Below are positions 21,752 through 32,749 of a DNA stretch of 64,000 nucleotides, piece by piece (the stretch's first letter is position 1; each line of letters begins with the position of its first letter). The translations under genes and the position numbers were made by a program. A model generated the notes under the pieces. It searched no databases and was not told where the DNA came from. It saw only the letters and a list, made by a program, of their open reading frames with translations. Location of the stretch: the NCBI GenBank assembly GCA_023935145.1, contig CM043705.1:18130501-18194500 (forward strand), written 5' to 3'. This DNA is from Bretschneidera sinensis (Eukaryota > Streptophyta > Magnoliopsida > Brassicales > Akaniaceae).

Positions 21752-22463
21752 TGTTGATGCCGTATATCGTTTGGTGCTGTTGTGGCTAGTCAAGCTGTTA
21801 TGGGCTGGGATCTGCGTGTCTTGTAAGCTGGGCTCGGCCCGAAAGGTGATTCAGCCTGGGTCCTGCATAAGTGACAAGCACAAATTGAAGGCCCTCAAAA
21901 GGAGAGGAGGGGGAGACCTCCGAAGGTGCTCCGATGCTTAAGTTAGCATGAATTCAAGGGAGGAGTCGCGGGTTCGAGAGAGGAACCGAGGACTCTTTAG
22001 AAAATCAAGTGGGGTGTGTGCATGCGTTCACCTTAATCTGCCTGTTATGTCCATACCTTGGCCTATTTATAGTCGTCTGCTGGTGGAGTGGATATGATTA
22101 CGGGCCTAGGATAGGGGACACCGTAGGGCGGCCGTAGGGTGGCGGGCGGCCATAGGGTTGTGGAGTGGCTAGTCCTCGTAGGGTGGCTAGTGTTGATAGG
22201 GGAGATCTTGGTATGGGTCGGCTGGGTCATTCTTCGTGGGTTTGGGGATTCTTGATGGGCCGTGGAGCATACTTAATCGTTTGTCCGGGCCGGAGCGTTC
22301 TTTGAGTCAGCTAGGCCGTGTCACCCTTCCGGGGGTCCGAACTTATCCGGGCCACAGGTTTGAGACTGGTCTGGCGTTTTCTTGGGCCAAAACAAGCTTT
22401 TCGATCCTGGTGTCTGTTTAGGCCTTGGTGTCTGTTTGGGCCAGTGTTTTTTAGGCCCTATCA
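21752..22463 (-). repeat. 3' LTR of the Tat element
   Basis: On the plus strand it starts TGTTGATGCCGTATATCG and ends TTAGGCCCTATCA. It has the same length as its partner and differs by scattered, mostly transition changes. The minus strand carries a TATA box, CTATAAATAGG, at 22062-22072. Confidence 0.9.
22064..22071 (-). promoter_or_regulatory. TATA box in the Tat 3' LTR
   Basis: TATAAATA on the minus strand, conserved at 32112-32119 in the 5' LTR and, with one change, at 50940 and 55330 in the second Tat element. Confidence 0.6.
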
Positions 22464-22781
22464 CAGGCCCCCCACTTCCTGGAGTTCATTTATGTGGTCC
22501 AGGAAGTATTTCTTGGGCCGGGCTACCCATGGAGGTTGAGTGGGCTCGTCTGTGGATCGTTGTTTTACGGGAGGCGAAAAGTTTCAGCGGATGACGAAGA
22601 GCCCTCTCCGGATCGCGAGATCAATCAGTGGTTTAAATAGTGCCCCTTGGGAAACGGACCATCATTTTTGGAAGGTAGGAAACTGCCTGGAGAAGCGAAG
22701 AGTCTTTCTCGAAAATTGTGGGTTTGTTTCGTTTTCCGTTTTTTGTATTTATTGTTTCGTAAAGTGTGTTTCCTCGTCTTA

Positions 22782-23395
22782 TAAATAGGGTCCTCTGGCA
22801 CTTCTTTGTTTCAAACGGAAAAAATGTGCTTTCTAAAATGAAGAGAGAAAATCATTTTTTGAGGATAGCCATTACGGCGCTTTAATTGAGGTTCTGGTTT
22901 CTTCCTGACTCCGAATGGAGACACGGGCTTCTTCTAGACTCCGAAGGGAATGGAGAGAAGGGAGCACCGTGTCTCTGGATGGTGGGATCCCCTCATGCCC
23001 TGGCTTACGAGGAACGGAAGAAGAAGAGGGGTGTGGCTACAAACTCTTGGGAAGTAGAGAGTAAGGCTGCAGCTCCTCTTCCGGCGATTCTTCTGGTGAC
23101 AGTAAGATTAGGGGAAATGCTGTCACTAGTTTCTTGCAAGCTGGCGAGGGTTTTCTTGAACCTGGGGCTGATCATTGACCGCACTTTCAGTCTCAGGTTT
23201 GGCCCACGAAGTTTTAGGGTTCGCGCCGGGGGCTCTTCAGTCTAAAGTGGGTGGAGAAGTTCGTGATCGGTGCTGCCTGGAACTTTTCGGTTTTCATTAT
23301 TTTCTTTGTGCTTCGAGGCCGTTAGGGTCCTCTTTTATTTGTACTTCGAGGTCGTTAGTTGTAAATGGTTGTAATCCATTAACATCAATAAATTA
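22782..23395 (+). other. Possible small antisense transcription unit in the Tat 3' region
   Basis: A strong TATA-like sequence, TTATAAATAGGG, lies at 22781-22792 on the plus strand. A 119-codon open frame follows at 22886-23245 (start MRFWFLPDSEWRHGLL) and AATAAA at about 23388. The predicted protein has no domain I recognise and may not be translated. I list it because promoter-like, ORF and polyA-like signals occur in order, opposite to the element's own transcription. Chance is possible. Confidence 0.3.
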
Positions 23396-23510
23396 CCCCT
23401 TTTTTAAATATTCGTGTTTTTGTATGAGTTCCTTCCTCCCGATACTTGTTTAAATTTGATGGCAAACTTAATGGGACGAAAAGAGAAAGGGTCCAAAGCC
23501 CCCTTAATTG

Positions 23511-23830
23511 GAGATTCGACCGAGCGTTGACGGGGCTCGGATTTCCTGGAGAAATTGGTCGAGCGTGAGCAGAGCAGCTCATACGTTCGGACTTACTTGG
23601 AGATTCGACTGAGCGTTGACAGGGCTTGGATTTCCTGGAGAAATTGGTCGAGCGTGAGCAGAGCAGCTCATACGCTCGGACTTACTTAGAGATTCGACCG
23701 AGCGTTGATGGGGCTCGGATTTCCTGGAGAAATTGGCCGAGCGTGAGCAGAGCAGCTCACACGCTCGGACTTACTTGGAGATTCGACCGTGCGTTGACGG
23801 GGCTCGGATTTCCTGGAGAAATTTGCGAAA
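23511..23830. repeat. 89-bp tandem repeat, about 3.6 copies, in the Tat 3' untranslated region
   Basis: GAGATTCGAC recurs at 23511, 23600, 23689 and 23778, exactly 89 bp apart. The unit also contains GGGCTCGGATTTCCTGGAG and GCAGAGCAGCTCA. Copies differ by a few bases. Tandem repeats between pol and the 3' LTR are known in the Tat/Ogre clade and can seed satellite DNA. Confidence 0.95.
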
Positions 23831-24108
23831 GGGTTTGTAGTCACTTTAGGCCTGCCAGATGGTCACGATTTTCTTTTGCGTGTGTGGGCCTTTTGGCCCA
23901 CTTTAGGTCTATTAAGTAGATGCGATGAATTGCGACTCTTGACAAGAATGGTGACGTGTTTATTTAAGTAGAGGTCGCACCCTAGGGATAGCTGGCACTT
24001 ATATTACAGGTCGGTGCCTAGGGAACCTGAAATGGCCCCTAGGAAACTGTAAAGGATGCGTCCGTTCGACTGACATGTGACTTGACTACCTCGTTTTTGC
24101 AGCCATAA

Positions 24109-24120
24109 CCCCTATAAGAA
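24109..24120 (+). promoter_or_regulatory. TATA-like box for the Tat antisense ORF
   Basis: CCCTATAAGAAG lies about 145 bp upstream of the ATG at 24259. About 30 bp further down is the pyrimidine-rich CCCTTCAGTTTTCACTTC, a plausible start site. The position and strand fit a private promoter for the antisense gene. There is no experimental support. Confidence 0.4.
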
Positions 24121-24258
24121 GGGGTATCCCCTCCCTTCAGTTTTCACTTCGCATTTTTTGAGAGATTTTGAGGGTTTTGGTTCTCCTAGTGAGTCTGAGA
24201 GCGCTCGGCATTGCTTAGGAGTTTTTCACTAAAAGTTTCCTCATTTTCTTGGTAAGTA

Positions 24259-26113
24259 ATGTCTATCGGTAGTGAGTCTAGCGGAGCCCTGTCCAGGGAG
24301 CTGGGTGAAGCCATGGGTGTTTCATCCAGCGAAGGGGTTGCTTCTCGTGAAGTGACTTCTGGTGGTGTAGGCCGGGCCTTAGTCCCGTACGCGAGAGACA
24401 GAAGGGAGGAACAAGGGTCCGAATCATCAGAGGGAGAGGAGAACCTAGCCCTTGCCTCTATAAGGGATGAGGCCCGAGACATAGAGAGAGAGAAGTGGGT
24501 GTTCGAAGCGAACTCCTTTCCTAGCACTGTGGCGGGATCCAACCTTTTAAGGATGAGGGTTAAATATAGGATCCCTATGGATTTTAACATGAGGGCCCCC
24601 GAGGGTGGAAAGAGAGCTTACGATGTTTTGTCCAGCCGGCAACCGTTTGAGCTGTGCCTCTACGAGCATCAGCTTAAGGTGGGGCTCAGGCTTCCTCTCC
24701 ACCCGTTCCTCTGCTTAATACTTAGATACTTCGGTATTGCGTTAAGCCAGCTGGTGCCCAATTCGGTTCGACTGATTCTAGCATTCATTACTGTGTGCCA
24801 GAAGGTAAGGGGTGATGAACATAAACGTGTTCAAAGCCCATTTTCAGCTAGCCCGGTTAGGACACTCGGGCTGGGTCATCATCAGTTCGAGGCGGGGGAA
24901 GAGCGTTCTAAAAGAGAAGCCTTCCTCAATCAAGGGATGGAAGGGGGGCTTCTTCTTTGTCCAGTCTGCCAAAAGTTTCGACGTTCCCCTCACTTGGGGC
25001 TTGGAGCGTGTTGGCAAATGCAAGAGGCCACACCTCTCCCTACGAGAGGAGGAAACTCTGAGGGCAATGCTGGCCGCGCCCTTGGAGATCGATGTTCTTG
25101 GAGACAATGAGGAACTCCACAGGCGCGGCCTATGCCTTCCTCGCCTTCCCTCGCGCCCCTTCCATGGTAGTCGCTGGCTCGTCGACTTATAGGAATTTTT
25201 ATTTATTTTTTCAAGTTTTTAATGCCCCCTCCCTTTTTTTGTGCAGATATGGAGATGGCAGCGATGGCCAAGCAGCTGGCTCGCGAGAAGAAGAGGGCAA
25301 CCGAAGCTAGCGGTTCTGGGCAGAGAAAGAAAGCTAAGGTTCCGACTGTGGCTCCGAAGCCGGTGGATAGCCCTCCCAGACCTTCGGTGGATCATTCTCC
25401 TTCAGTGGCTTCCTTGTCTCGGGAAGGATCTGAGATGGCTCCTCTTTTCACTCCCCGGTGGGCTCTGAGAATGGATGACTCGGTGTTTGCCAGCACCAAG
25501 GTCGCTCGAGAGCATTTGGTGCTGGGGATCCCTCCCCGCAATAAGGCGGAGATTCTATCGAAGCCTTCAGAGTTGCTGTGTTCAGCGGCGGAGGTTGCTT
25601 CCTCTCAAGCCGGAGTTCTTCATGGGATGCTTTCCCGGCGTACCTTGGAGACAGCGGACCGCTTGTCCAAGACCGAGCTTAAGCTGAATGAGTCTGAGGA
25701 CATTGCGCATGACCTGACCATTTCCCTTTAGACATCGGAGAGGGAGAGAGAAGATACAATTTTTGACAGGGATCATCACAGTCGGACTGTGGAGGGCCTG
25801 AGAGAGGAGCTAGATGAAGTTCGACGTTGTTCCGTGGAAAAAGGAGGCTTCTCTGAGGAAGGAAGGGGCAGTTCAATACCTCAAAGGTTTCGAGGAGGCT
25901 AATAGGAGGGTGACGCTTCTTTTCCCAGGGTTGGATTTCTCAGGTCTCGATCTGGCGAGCGACTCCAGAGCCTCTAGTGCGGATTCTTCAGGAGGAGAAG
26001 GTGGTGTAGCTGTCCAGGGTGGGGGTCAAGATGGCCCGGGTGAAGCCTTACCTGCCCCAAGTGGCGAGGTGGGGGAAGCGCAAGCTGGAGGGGAAAGCGA
26101 GGCCCAGTCCTAA
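24259..26113 (+). pseudogene. Tat antisense ORF (Transposase_28 / putative gypsy-type domain), broken
   Basis: The reading frame opposes the element. From 24259 it encodes an acidic/Ser-rich start, then text like the Transposase_28 (putative gypsy-type transposon) domain: RVKYRIPMDFNMRAPEGGK, ELCLYEHQLKVGLRLPLHPF. Near 24795-24810 the frame shifts. Domain text continues at 24812-25192 (FKAHFQLARLGHSGWVIISS, SSIKGWKGGFFFV). A likely intron (donor at about 25167, acceptor TTTGTGCAG at about 25246) leads to a Lys/Arg-rich segment and a probable coiled coil (25620-25910) cut by a stop at 25729-25731 and another shift near 25820. The acidic Gly/Ser tail ends at 26113. ATTAAA occurs at about 26164. 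The function of this family is unknown, and this copy is disabled. Confidence 0.75.
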
Positions 26114-26266
26114 GCTAACTACGAGGTTTTTGGGGCCTCGATTGTACCCAAATAATTATTTGTATTAAAGGCCAACAATGCCTTCTCTTTGTATCTTTCT
26201 TCCTATGAATGAAGTAAAGAAGTTTCAGAATTTCAAATTCTTTATTCATTTTCGTGCTTTCACATT

Positions 26267-27994
26267 TCATTGGTAGAAACTACGGAGGTTCTCCGCGTTC
26301 CAAGTGTGAGGAACGGGCTTCCCTTCCATGTCTTCTAGCTCATAGGTGCCTATCCTGCAGACCCTTCGAACCCTGTAAGGTCCTTCCCAATTCGAGACCA
26401 ACTTACCCGTGTGTCGGGGGCGTGAGACTTCACTCTTCCGGAGGATGAGGTCATTAAGTTTGAAGGGTTTGTTCCGTACCCGGGAGTTATAGTACCGAGC
26501 GACCCTTTGCTGATAGTTTGCGAGGCGAACTTGGGCTTTGTCTCTGGCTTCTTCAACTAGATCTAAGTTCATTTTTAACCCTTCTTCGTTGCTGCCTGGC
26601 TCAAAACACTGTACTCGAAGTGATGGGATCCCGATTTCGAGAGGAATGATGGCTTCTGAGCCGTACGTCATGAAAAAGGAGGTTTCGCCTGTTGGCGTCC
26701 GGGCCGTTGTCCGATAGGCCCAAAGGATGTTGTGGAGCTGTTCTACCCAATGATTATCCGTCTCGTCGAGTCTCTTCCTGATTCCTTGGAGAATCGTCCT
26801 GTTGGTAACTTCAGCCTGGCCATTGGCTTGCGGGTACCCCACAGAGGAGAACTGGTGGTTAATATGGAGGTTGTCGCAAAATGTTTTGAATCGGGAGCTG
26901 TCAAACTGCTTTCCATTATCTGTGATCAGCACGCGAGGGATCCCGAAGTGGCATACTATCGACTTCCAAACGAAGTTCCTGGTTTGGTGATCCGTGATGC
27001 TTGCTAATGGCTCGGCCTCGACCCATTTGGTGAAGTAGTCAATGGCCACGATGAGGTGTTTCTTCTGCCCAACGGACGTTGGGAATGGGCCCAGGAGATC
27101 CATCCCCCACATGGCGAAGGGGAGGAGACTAGTGATGGAGACGAGGGGGTTAGCAGGTCGATGCAATGTCGGAGACCATCGCTGACAATTTTCGCATTTC
27201 TTGACCAAACTTGCCGCGTCATCTTTTACCGTGGGCCAGTAGTACCCCTGGCGGAGTATTTTGAAGGCTAAGGCCCGAGCCCCAAGGTGGTTTCCGCATA
27301 TCCCTTCGTGGACCTCTCGGAGTGCATAGTCTGCCTCTCTGGGTCCGAGGCATCGTAGATACGGTGTAGTTATACCCCTTTTGTATAATTGCCCTTCCAT
27401 AAGGGTGTAACCCGAGGCACGGGATATCACCTTTTTGGCTTGATTCTTGGGTTCAGGCACGGTACCGTCTTTTAGATACTTGAGAATGGGGTCCATCCAC
27501 GAGGATCCTTTTTCCACTGGCAGGACCGGGGCCTCATCTATACTTGGGGCAGGAAGAGCTTCCTGATAGACAGCTCGACTAGGCACCAGTTGTTGAGAGG
27601 AGGCCAGATTAGCCAGGGCATCTGCCTTAGAGTTTTCGGCTCGGGAAATCTGAGTTATCCGAAATGTTTTGAACAGGGTAATTGACTTTTTCACCTTTTG
27701 AAGATATCGGGAGAGCTTCTCACCGCTGGCCTCGAATTCTCCCTGTACTTGGCTTACCACTAGTTGAGAGTCACTGAACACTTCTAGTGCTTCTACTGCT
27801 AGTGCCTTAGCTAACCTCAGTCCGGCCAGAAGGGCTTCATATTCTGCTTCGTTATTGGAGGCCTTGAATCCGAACCTCAATGCATATTCAATAGCAAAAC
27901 TCTCCGGGCTGTAGAGGATGAGTCCTGCCCCTCTCCCTAGTGAATTCGAGGATCCATCCACATGAAGGTTCTATCCCAGAGGGGGACCGTCGTT
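26267..27994 (-). pseudogene. Tat archaeal-type RNase H and integrase (564-codon open stretch)
   Basis: Residues 1-140 form the extra RNase H: MDGSSNSLGRGAGLILYSP, SNNEAEYEALLAGLRLA, VFSDSQLVVSQVQGEF, with the expected acidic residues. Integrase follows with the zinc-binding set HEGICGNHLGARAL and KKCENCQRW. The core is MDLLGPFPTS and VAIDYFTKWVEAEPL (first D), then VLITDNGKQFDSSRF (second D) and SVGYPQANGQAEVTNRTI (E). The C-terminal end reads GPYRVRRVCRIGTYELEDM, with the stop at 26267. The stretch is unbroken from 27961, but an amber stop just upstream (about 27973) separates it from the rest of pol. It would be translated only as part of the polyprotein. Confidence 0.85.
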
Positions 27995-27999
27995 TATAT

Positions 28000-30299
28000 G
28001 TGCTTCTGGTTCATCCAGAATTATGGGCAAAGTTGTCTCCACGATAAAGTCAGCCAGGGCTTAGGCCTTGATAGATTGCCTGGGACGATAGCGGATATCA
28101 AATTCCCCTAGCTCGACTGCCCATTTTACCATTCTTTCTGAAGTGCTCGGATTATAGAAGACTTGCCTCAAGGGTTGGTCCGTAAAAAGGACGATAGTGT
28201 GTTCTTGAAAATACGGTCGGAGTTTTCGGGCGGCTATTACCAGAGCGTAAGCCATTTTTTCAATAGGAGGGTACCTCGTCTCGGCCTCATGGAGAATTCG
28301 GCTGACGTAGTAGATGGGCTTCTAGATACCCTCTTCTTCTCGTACCAGGACAGATGCCACAGTGCTTGGTCCGACGGACAGGTAAAGGAAGAGCTCTACG
28401 TTCAGGAGTGGTTTGGTCAGGAGGGGTGGCAAACTCAGGTATTTTTTTAGGTTTTCAAACGCCTCTTGGCAGCTCTCTGACCAGGCGAAGTTTTTTGCCT
28501 TTTTGATAGCCTGAAAGAAAGGGAGGCATCTTTCCGCCGATTTAGACATGAAACAGCTCAGGGCTGTAACTCGTCCGGTGAGCCGCTGAATTTCTTTCAC
28601 TGACCTGGGAGGGGTCATGTTGAGGATAGCTTCTATCTTCTCTGTGTTGACCTCTATCCCTCTCTGAGTGACCATGAATCCTAGGAACTTGCCTCCGGTT
28701 ACCCCAAAAGCACACTTAGATAGATTCAACCTCATATTATGCTTGCGCAGGACTCCGAAGGCCTCCTCCAGATCGGAAGGGTGGTTTCGCGCCTCAGAGC
28801 TTTTAACGAGCATGTCATCCACATAGACTTCCATATTCCTCCCAATCTGTCTTTGGAATATTCTGTTCACCAACCTCTGGTAGGTTGCTCCAGCATTCTT
28901 CAGCCCAAAAGGCATTACCTTGTAGCAGTATAACCCTCGCTCGGTGACGAAGGCGGTCTTTTCTTGATCAGACTTATGCATGAAGATCTGATTGTAACCA
29001 GAGTAGGCGTCCATGAAAGAGAGGAGTTTATGCCCTGAGGTGGCATCCACCATTTGATCGATCCGGGGAAGAAGGAAGTTGTCCTTGGGGCAAGCTTTGT
29101 TTAAGTTGGTGAAATCAATGCAGATGCGCCACTTTCCACTGGCTTTCTTGACCATTACCACATTAGATACCCACTCGGGATACCTTGCTTCTTTAATGAA
29201 ACTGGCTTCCAGTAGCTTGTCCACCTCGGCGTTGATGGCCACCTGACACTCTGGGGCAAAGGACCTCTTCTTCTGAATGACTGTTTTGTATTCGGGGTCT
29301 ACGTTTAGGTGGTGCTCAATGGTTTCAGGATTAACCCCTGGCATATCTGATGCTGACCAGGCGAACAGATCCTAGTTCCTCCGAAGGAGGCGGAGGAGTT
29401 CTTCTCTGGCCTCTTTTGAGAGGTTTTCTCCTACTTGTATGGTCCTGGTGGGGTCTTCTCCTAGGAGTACTGCGGTCATTTCTTCAGTAGGTCGACATCT
29501 GGGTGCCTTCATTTCATCACGCAGGTCTTCAACTTCAAGTGGTAGGGCTTCGGTCTTTTTCCCTTCTCTGATGGCGTTCAGGTAGTAGGACTGGGAGGCT
29601 CTCTGATCCCCCTTTAGCACCCCTACACTTTTGCTAGTGGGGAACTTGACCTTCAGGTGATAGGTCGAGACGACGGCCTTTAGCTTGTTGAGGGTGGGAC
29701 GCCCAATTATCATGTTATAGGAGGAGGGTTGTTTTACCACAAGGAACGTAGTCCGTACAGTGGATGTTCTTGGTACTGTCCCTACTATTATCGGGAGGAC
29801 TATACTTCCTTCTGGGAAGACTAGGGATCCTCCGAAGCCGTAGAGGGAGGTAGGGGCAGGTTCTAGACGTCTCTCCTTCAATTCCATGCGCTGATAGGTA
29901 TCGTGAAACAGAATGTCAGCGGAGCTCTCGTTGTCGATTAGAACTCGCCGTATCTCGCAATTGGCCACTAGGAGCGCGACTACTACAGCGTCATCATGAG
30001 GAATCTGTACGTCCTCCAGGTCATCCTCCGTGAAGGAGATCACCGACTCTGTTTTCCTTTTCTTGTGGGGGCCACTAACTGAGGCCACGACCCTGGCATA
30101 TGCTTTACCGCTCTGCCCCGAATTCTTTCCAGCGACCGGCCCTCCGCAAATTGTTTTGATGATTCGGGTGGTTGCAAGTACCTCCCCATTCTTCTAGCGG
30201 GACCTCTCCTGTTCTGCCCTGGGGTTTCTCCGAGTATTCGGCCTCTCTTGCCAGTGTTGATAAGGGCGTCTGTCATCCCCCCTTGGTGACACGGGGTTT
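28000..30299 (-). pseudogene. Tat protease, reverse transcriptase and RNase H, broken by stops
   Basis: The protease motif is VLIDNESSADILFH near 29940. The usual third catalytic-triad residue Gly is Glu here. RT reads EARYPEWVSNVVMVKKASGK, WRICIDFTNLNKACPKDNF, LLSFMDAYSGYNQIFMHKSD, GLYCYKVMPFGLKNAGATYQ and the catalytic YVDDML near 28810. The connection and RNase H give FFQAIKKAKNFAWSESCQEAF and MAYALVIAARKLRPYFQEH. Amber or ochre stops stand near 30196, 29371, 28321 and 28061. At each the Tat family usually has Gln, which points to C-to-T changes rather than rearrangement. Confidence 0.85.
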
Positions 30300-31701
30300 T
30301 CATGTCTTCGAGGCCTAGTGAACTCCTTCAGGTGCCCTCGGTTAATGAGTTTCTCAATCTGCTCCTTCAGGTCATGGCACTCCTCCGTGTCGTGGCCACG
30401 ATTTTGGTGGAACTAGCACCACTTCTTGGGGTCTTCTCCAATGGGCTTCTTGGGTGGCCACTGTAGGACAGACTTGTCTTGAAGCTGCATGAGGACGTCG
30501 GTCCTAGTAGTGTTGAGGGGAGTGAAGTTGTCGACCCGAGGGTGGGGCCTATACCTGTTCTCTTGATAAGGTTTTTTGGCCCATTCCTTCTGAGGAGCAG
30601 GGTCTTTCATTTTTCTTTCGGTTTCTCCTTCTTTTTCTCTTCTGAAGGCTTGATCGTCCTCCGCCAGCATGTACTTTTCTGCCCGGGCCAAGATTTCGTT
30701 CATATCTCGGGGCGGGCGCCGAGTTAGCTTGGAGCTAAAGATTCCCGACCTCAATCCGTTCTTGAAGGCCATCACCTGGATATTAAGATCAAGGTCTGAA
30801 ATTTCCCAAGCTGCTGTGTTGAACCTGGAAATGTAAGCCCGAAGCCTTTCCCCCTTATGCTGAATAATGTTGAAGAGGCTTTTCGAGGTTTTCTTGGGCC
30901 CCTTGCTGCTGAGTAAGTGGGAAGCGAAAGCATAGCTGAGTTCTTTGAAATTACTAATGGTTCCTGGCTTTAACCGTGAGTACCAAGTGCCCGTCGCCTT
31001 TTCAAGAGTCAAGGGAAAGGCGCGGCACATAATCTGATCTGAGTGCCGATGCAGCACCATCGTCGTTTTATAGTGTTGGAGGTGGTTCATTGGATCCGTG
31101 GTCCCGTCATACATTCTGACCTGGGGCATCCTGAAGTTTGGCGGAAGAGGGGTTTCTAGGACGCCTTCCGTGAAAGGGGGGTCTTGGATGCAGAGTTCGT
31201 CCATAATACTGAGATTATTGTATCTCAGAGCCGAGTCTATTCTTTCCTGCATTTCCTTGAATCGTCTATCGAGGCTGGGGTTGCCCTTTGAGGTGGAACT
31301 TTCTTTGGGCCTGCTATGGCGCGGTGAGGGCTCAGCGCTGGGCTGGTCATGTGTTGGGTCATTCCTGCCTGACGACTCGGCCTCTCCCGAAGCTTGGTGA
31401 GGAGGGTATAAAGGCTGTCAACCCCTTCCCGGACTTAAGCCGCCAGATTGGTTATCATTCTGGACAGTTCTAGGAACTGTGCTGGGTCGCCGAAGGTTAG
31501 AGGTAGGCAGGGGCTCTCTCGCCGTCCGGGGAGTCAGTTTCAGCAAGGTGGGGACGCTGTTCCTTGGCAGGGGTGGCATGCTCTGGGATTGCCGGAAATC
31601 CAGACATGGATCAGTTACCGTGAACTTCGCCTTGGATGGGAGCCAAGCACGCAGCCGGGGTTTCTTTATTGGCTCTCCTAGCACCGTTCCTTGGTGGCAT
31701 C
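30300..31701 (-). pseudogene. Tat gag, broken
   Basis: The start at 31701 (MPPRNGARRANKETPAA) matches the gag start of the second Tat element. The N-terminal part has stops and shifts. From 31252 an open capsid region runs to 30413: LETPLPPNFRMPQVRMYDGT, LQHYKTTMVLHRHSDQIM, GTISNFKELSYAFASHLLSS, RAYISRFNTAAWEISDLD. The CxxH...GHxxxxC knuckle follows a stop (WC, stop, FHQNRGHDTEEC) near 30400. A 53-bp tandem duplication overlaps the start codon region (31648-31753). Confidence 0.85.
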
Positions 31702-31753
31702 ACGCAGCCGGGGTTTCTTTATTGGCTCTCCTAGCACCTTTCACTTCTTCGCT
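31648..31753. repeat. 53-bp tandem duplication at the Tat gag start
   Basis: CACGCAGCCGGGGTTTCTTT begins at 31648 and again at 31701, with the following 30 bases repeated. The second Tat element at 51300 lacks it, so it is private to this copy. Confidence 0.85.
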
Positions 31754-31780
31754 TCTATTGTAGCGAGAGATTGTTGGTTT

Positions 31781-31799
31781 CCCACGGACGACGCTAATC
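31781..31799 (-). other. Primer binding site of the Tat element
   Basis: On the minus strand GATTAGCGTCGTCCGTGGG follows the 5' LTR. The second Tat element has AATTGGCACCGTCCGTGGG at the same place. I did not assign the primer tRNA. Confidence 0.7.
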
Positions 31800-32511
31800 T
31801 GTTGATGCCGTATATCGTTTGGTGCTGTCGTGGCTAGTCGAGCTGTTGTGGGCTGGGATCTGCGTGTCTTGTGAGCTAGGCTCGGCCCGGAAGGTGATTC
31901 AGCCTGGGTCCTGCACAAGTGACAAGCATAAATTGAAGGCCCTCGAAAGAAGGGGAGGGGGTGACCTCCGAAGGCGCTCCGATGCTTAAGTTAGCATGAA
32001 TTCAAGGGAGGAGTCGTGGGTTCGAGAGAGGAACCGAGGACTCTTTAGAAAATCAAGTGGGGTGTGTGCGTGCGTTCACCTTAATCTGCCTGTTATGTCC
32101 ATACCTTGACCTATTTATAGTCGTCTGCTGGTGGAGAGGGTATGATTGCGGGCCTAGGAGAGGGGACACCGTAGGGTGGCCGTAGGGTGGTGGGCGGCCA
32201 TAGGGTTGTGGAGTGGCTAGTCCTCGTAGGGTGGCTAGTGTTGATAGGGGAGATCTTGGTGTGGGTCGGCTGGTTCATTCTTCGCGGGTTTGGGGATTCT
32301 TGATGGGCCGTGGAGCACACTTGATCGTTTGTCCGGGCCTGAGCGTTCTTTGAGTCAGCTGGGCTAGGTCACCCTTCCGGGGGTCTGAACTTATCCTAGC
32401 CGCAGGTTTGAGACTGGTCTGGAGTTTTCTTGGGCCAAAACAAGCTTTTCGAGCCTGGTGTCTGTTTGGGCCTTGGTGTCTGTTTGGGCCAGTGTTTTTT
32501 AGGCCCTATCA
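31800..32511 (-). repeat. 5' LTR of the Tat element
   Basis: 712 bp, the same boundaries as 21752-22463 and the same minus-strand TATA box (32112-32119). It is followed on the plus strand by the TSD ATTAT and then hAT sequence. Confidence 0.9.
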
Positions 32512-32749
32512 ATTATGTATGTTTGATGGATGGGCAAATGGCATAATCTTTGTTTTATGCTTATCCCAAAACTGTAAATATAGTCTTACATTTTGATGTT
32601 TGTGACTTGCTAATAGTATTGGAGTTTCTCAATATTAATTATAAACTTATCTGCCTGCTTGTATTGGAGTTCTCTTTATACTATATGTTACTCAATACTG
32701 ATTATGTTTGTGGTAAGAAATAAGAATACAAAGTGACTTTTTAATTTCA

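Larger units (their letters stand above)
21752..32511 (-). mobile_element. Tat-lineage Ty3/Gypsy retrotransposon with antisense gene block
   Basis: Two 712-bp LTRs (21752-22463 and 31800-32511) and a perfect 5-bp TSD ATTAT (21747-21751 and 32512-32516) define the element. The minus strand carries gag, protease, RT, RNase H, a second archaeal-type RNase H and integrase. The dual RNase H and a long region between pol and the 3' LTR with an opposite-strand ORF are hallmarks of the Tat clade. Stops and one frameshift disable most frames. It is inserted in the middle of the hAT element. Confidence 0.9.

Noticed and set aside
24259..25110. Plus-strand ORF as an independent host gene
   Set aside because: It lies between the LTRs of the Tat element in the place where this clade carries extra ORFs, and its domain is known from such elements.
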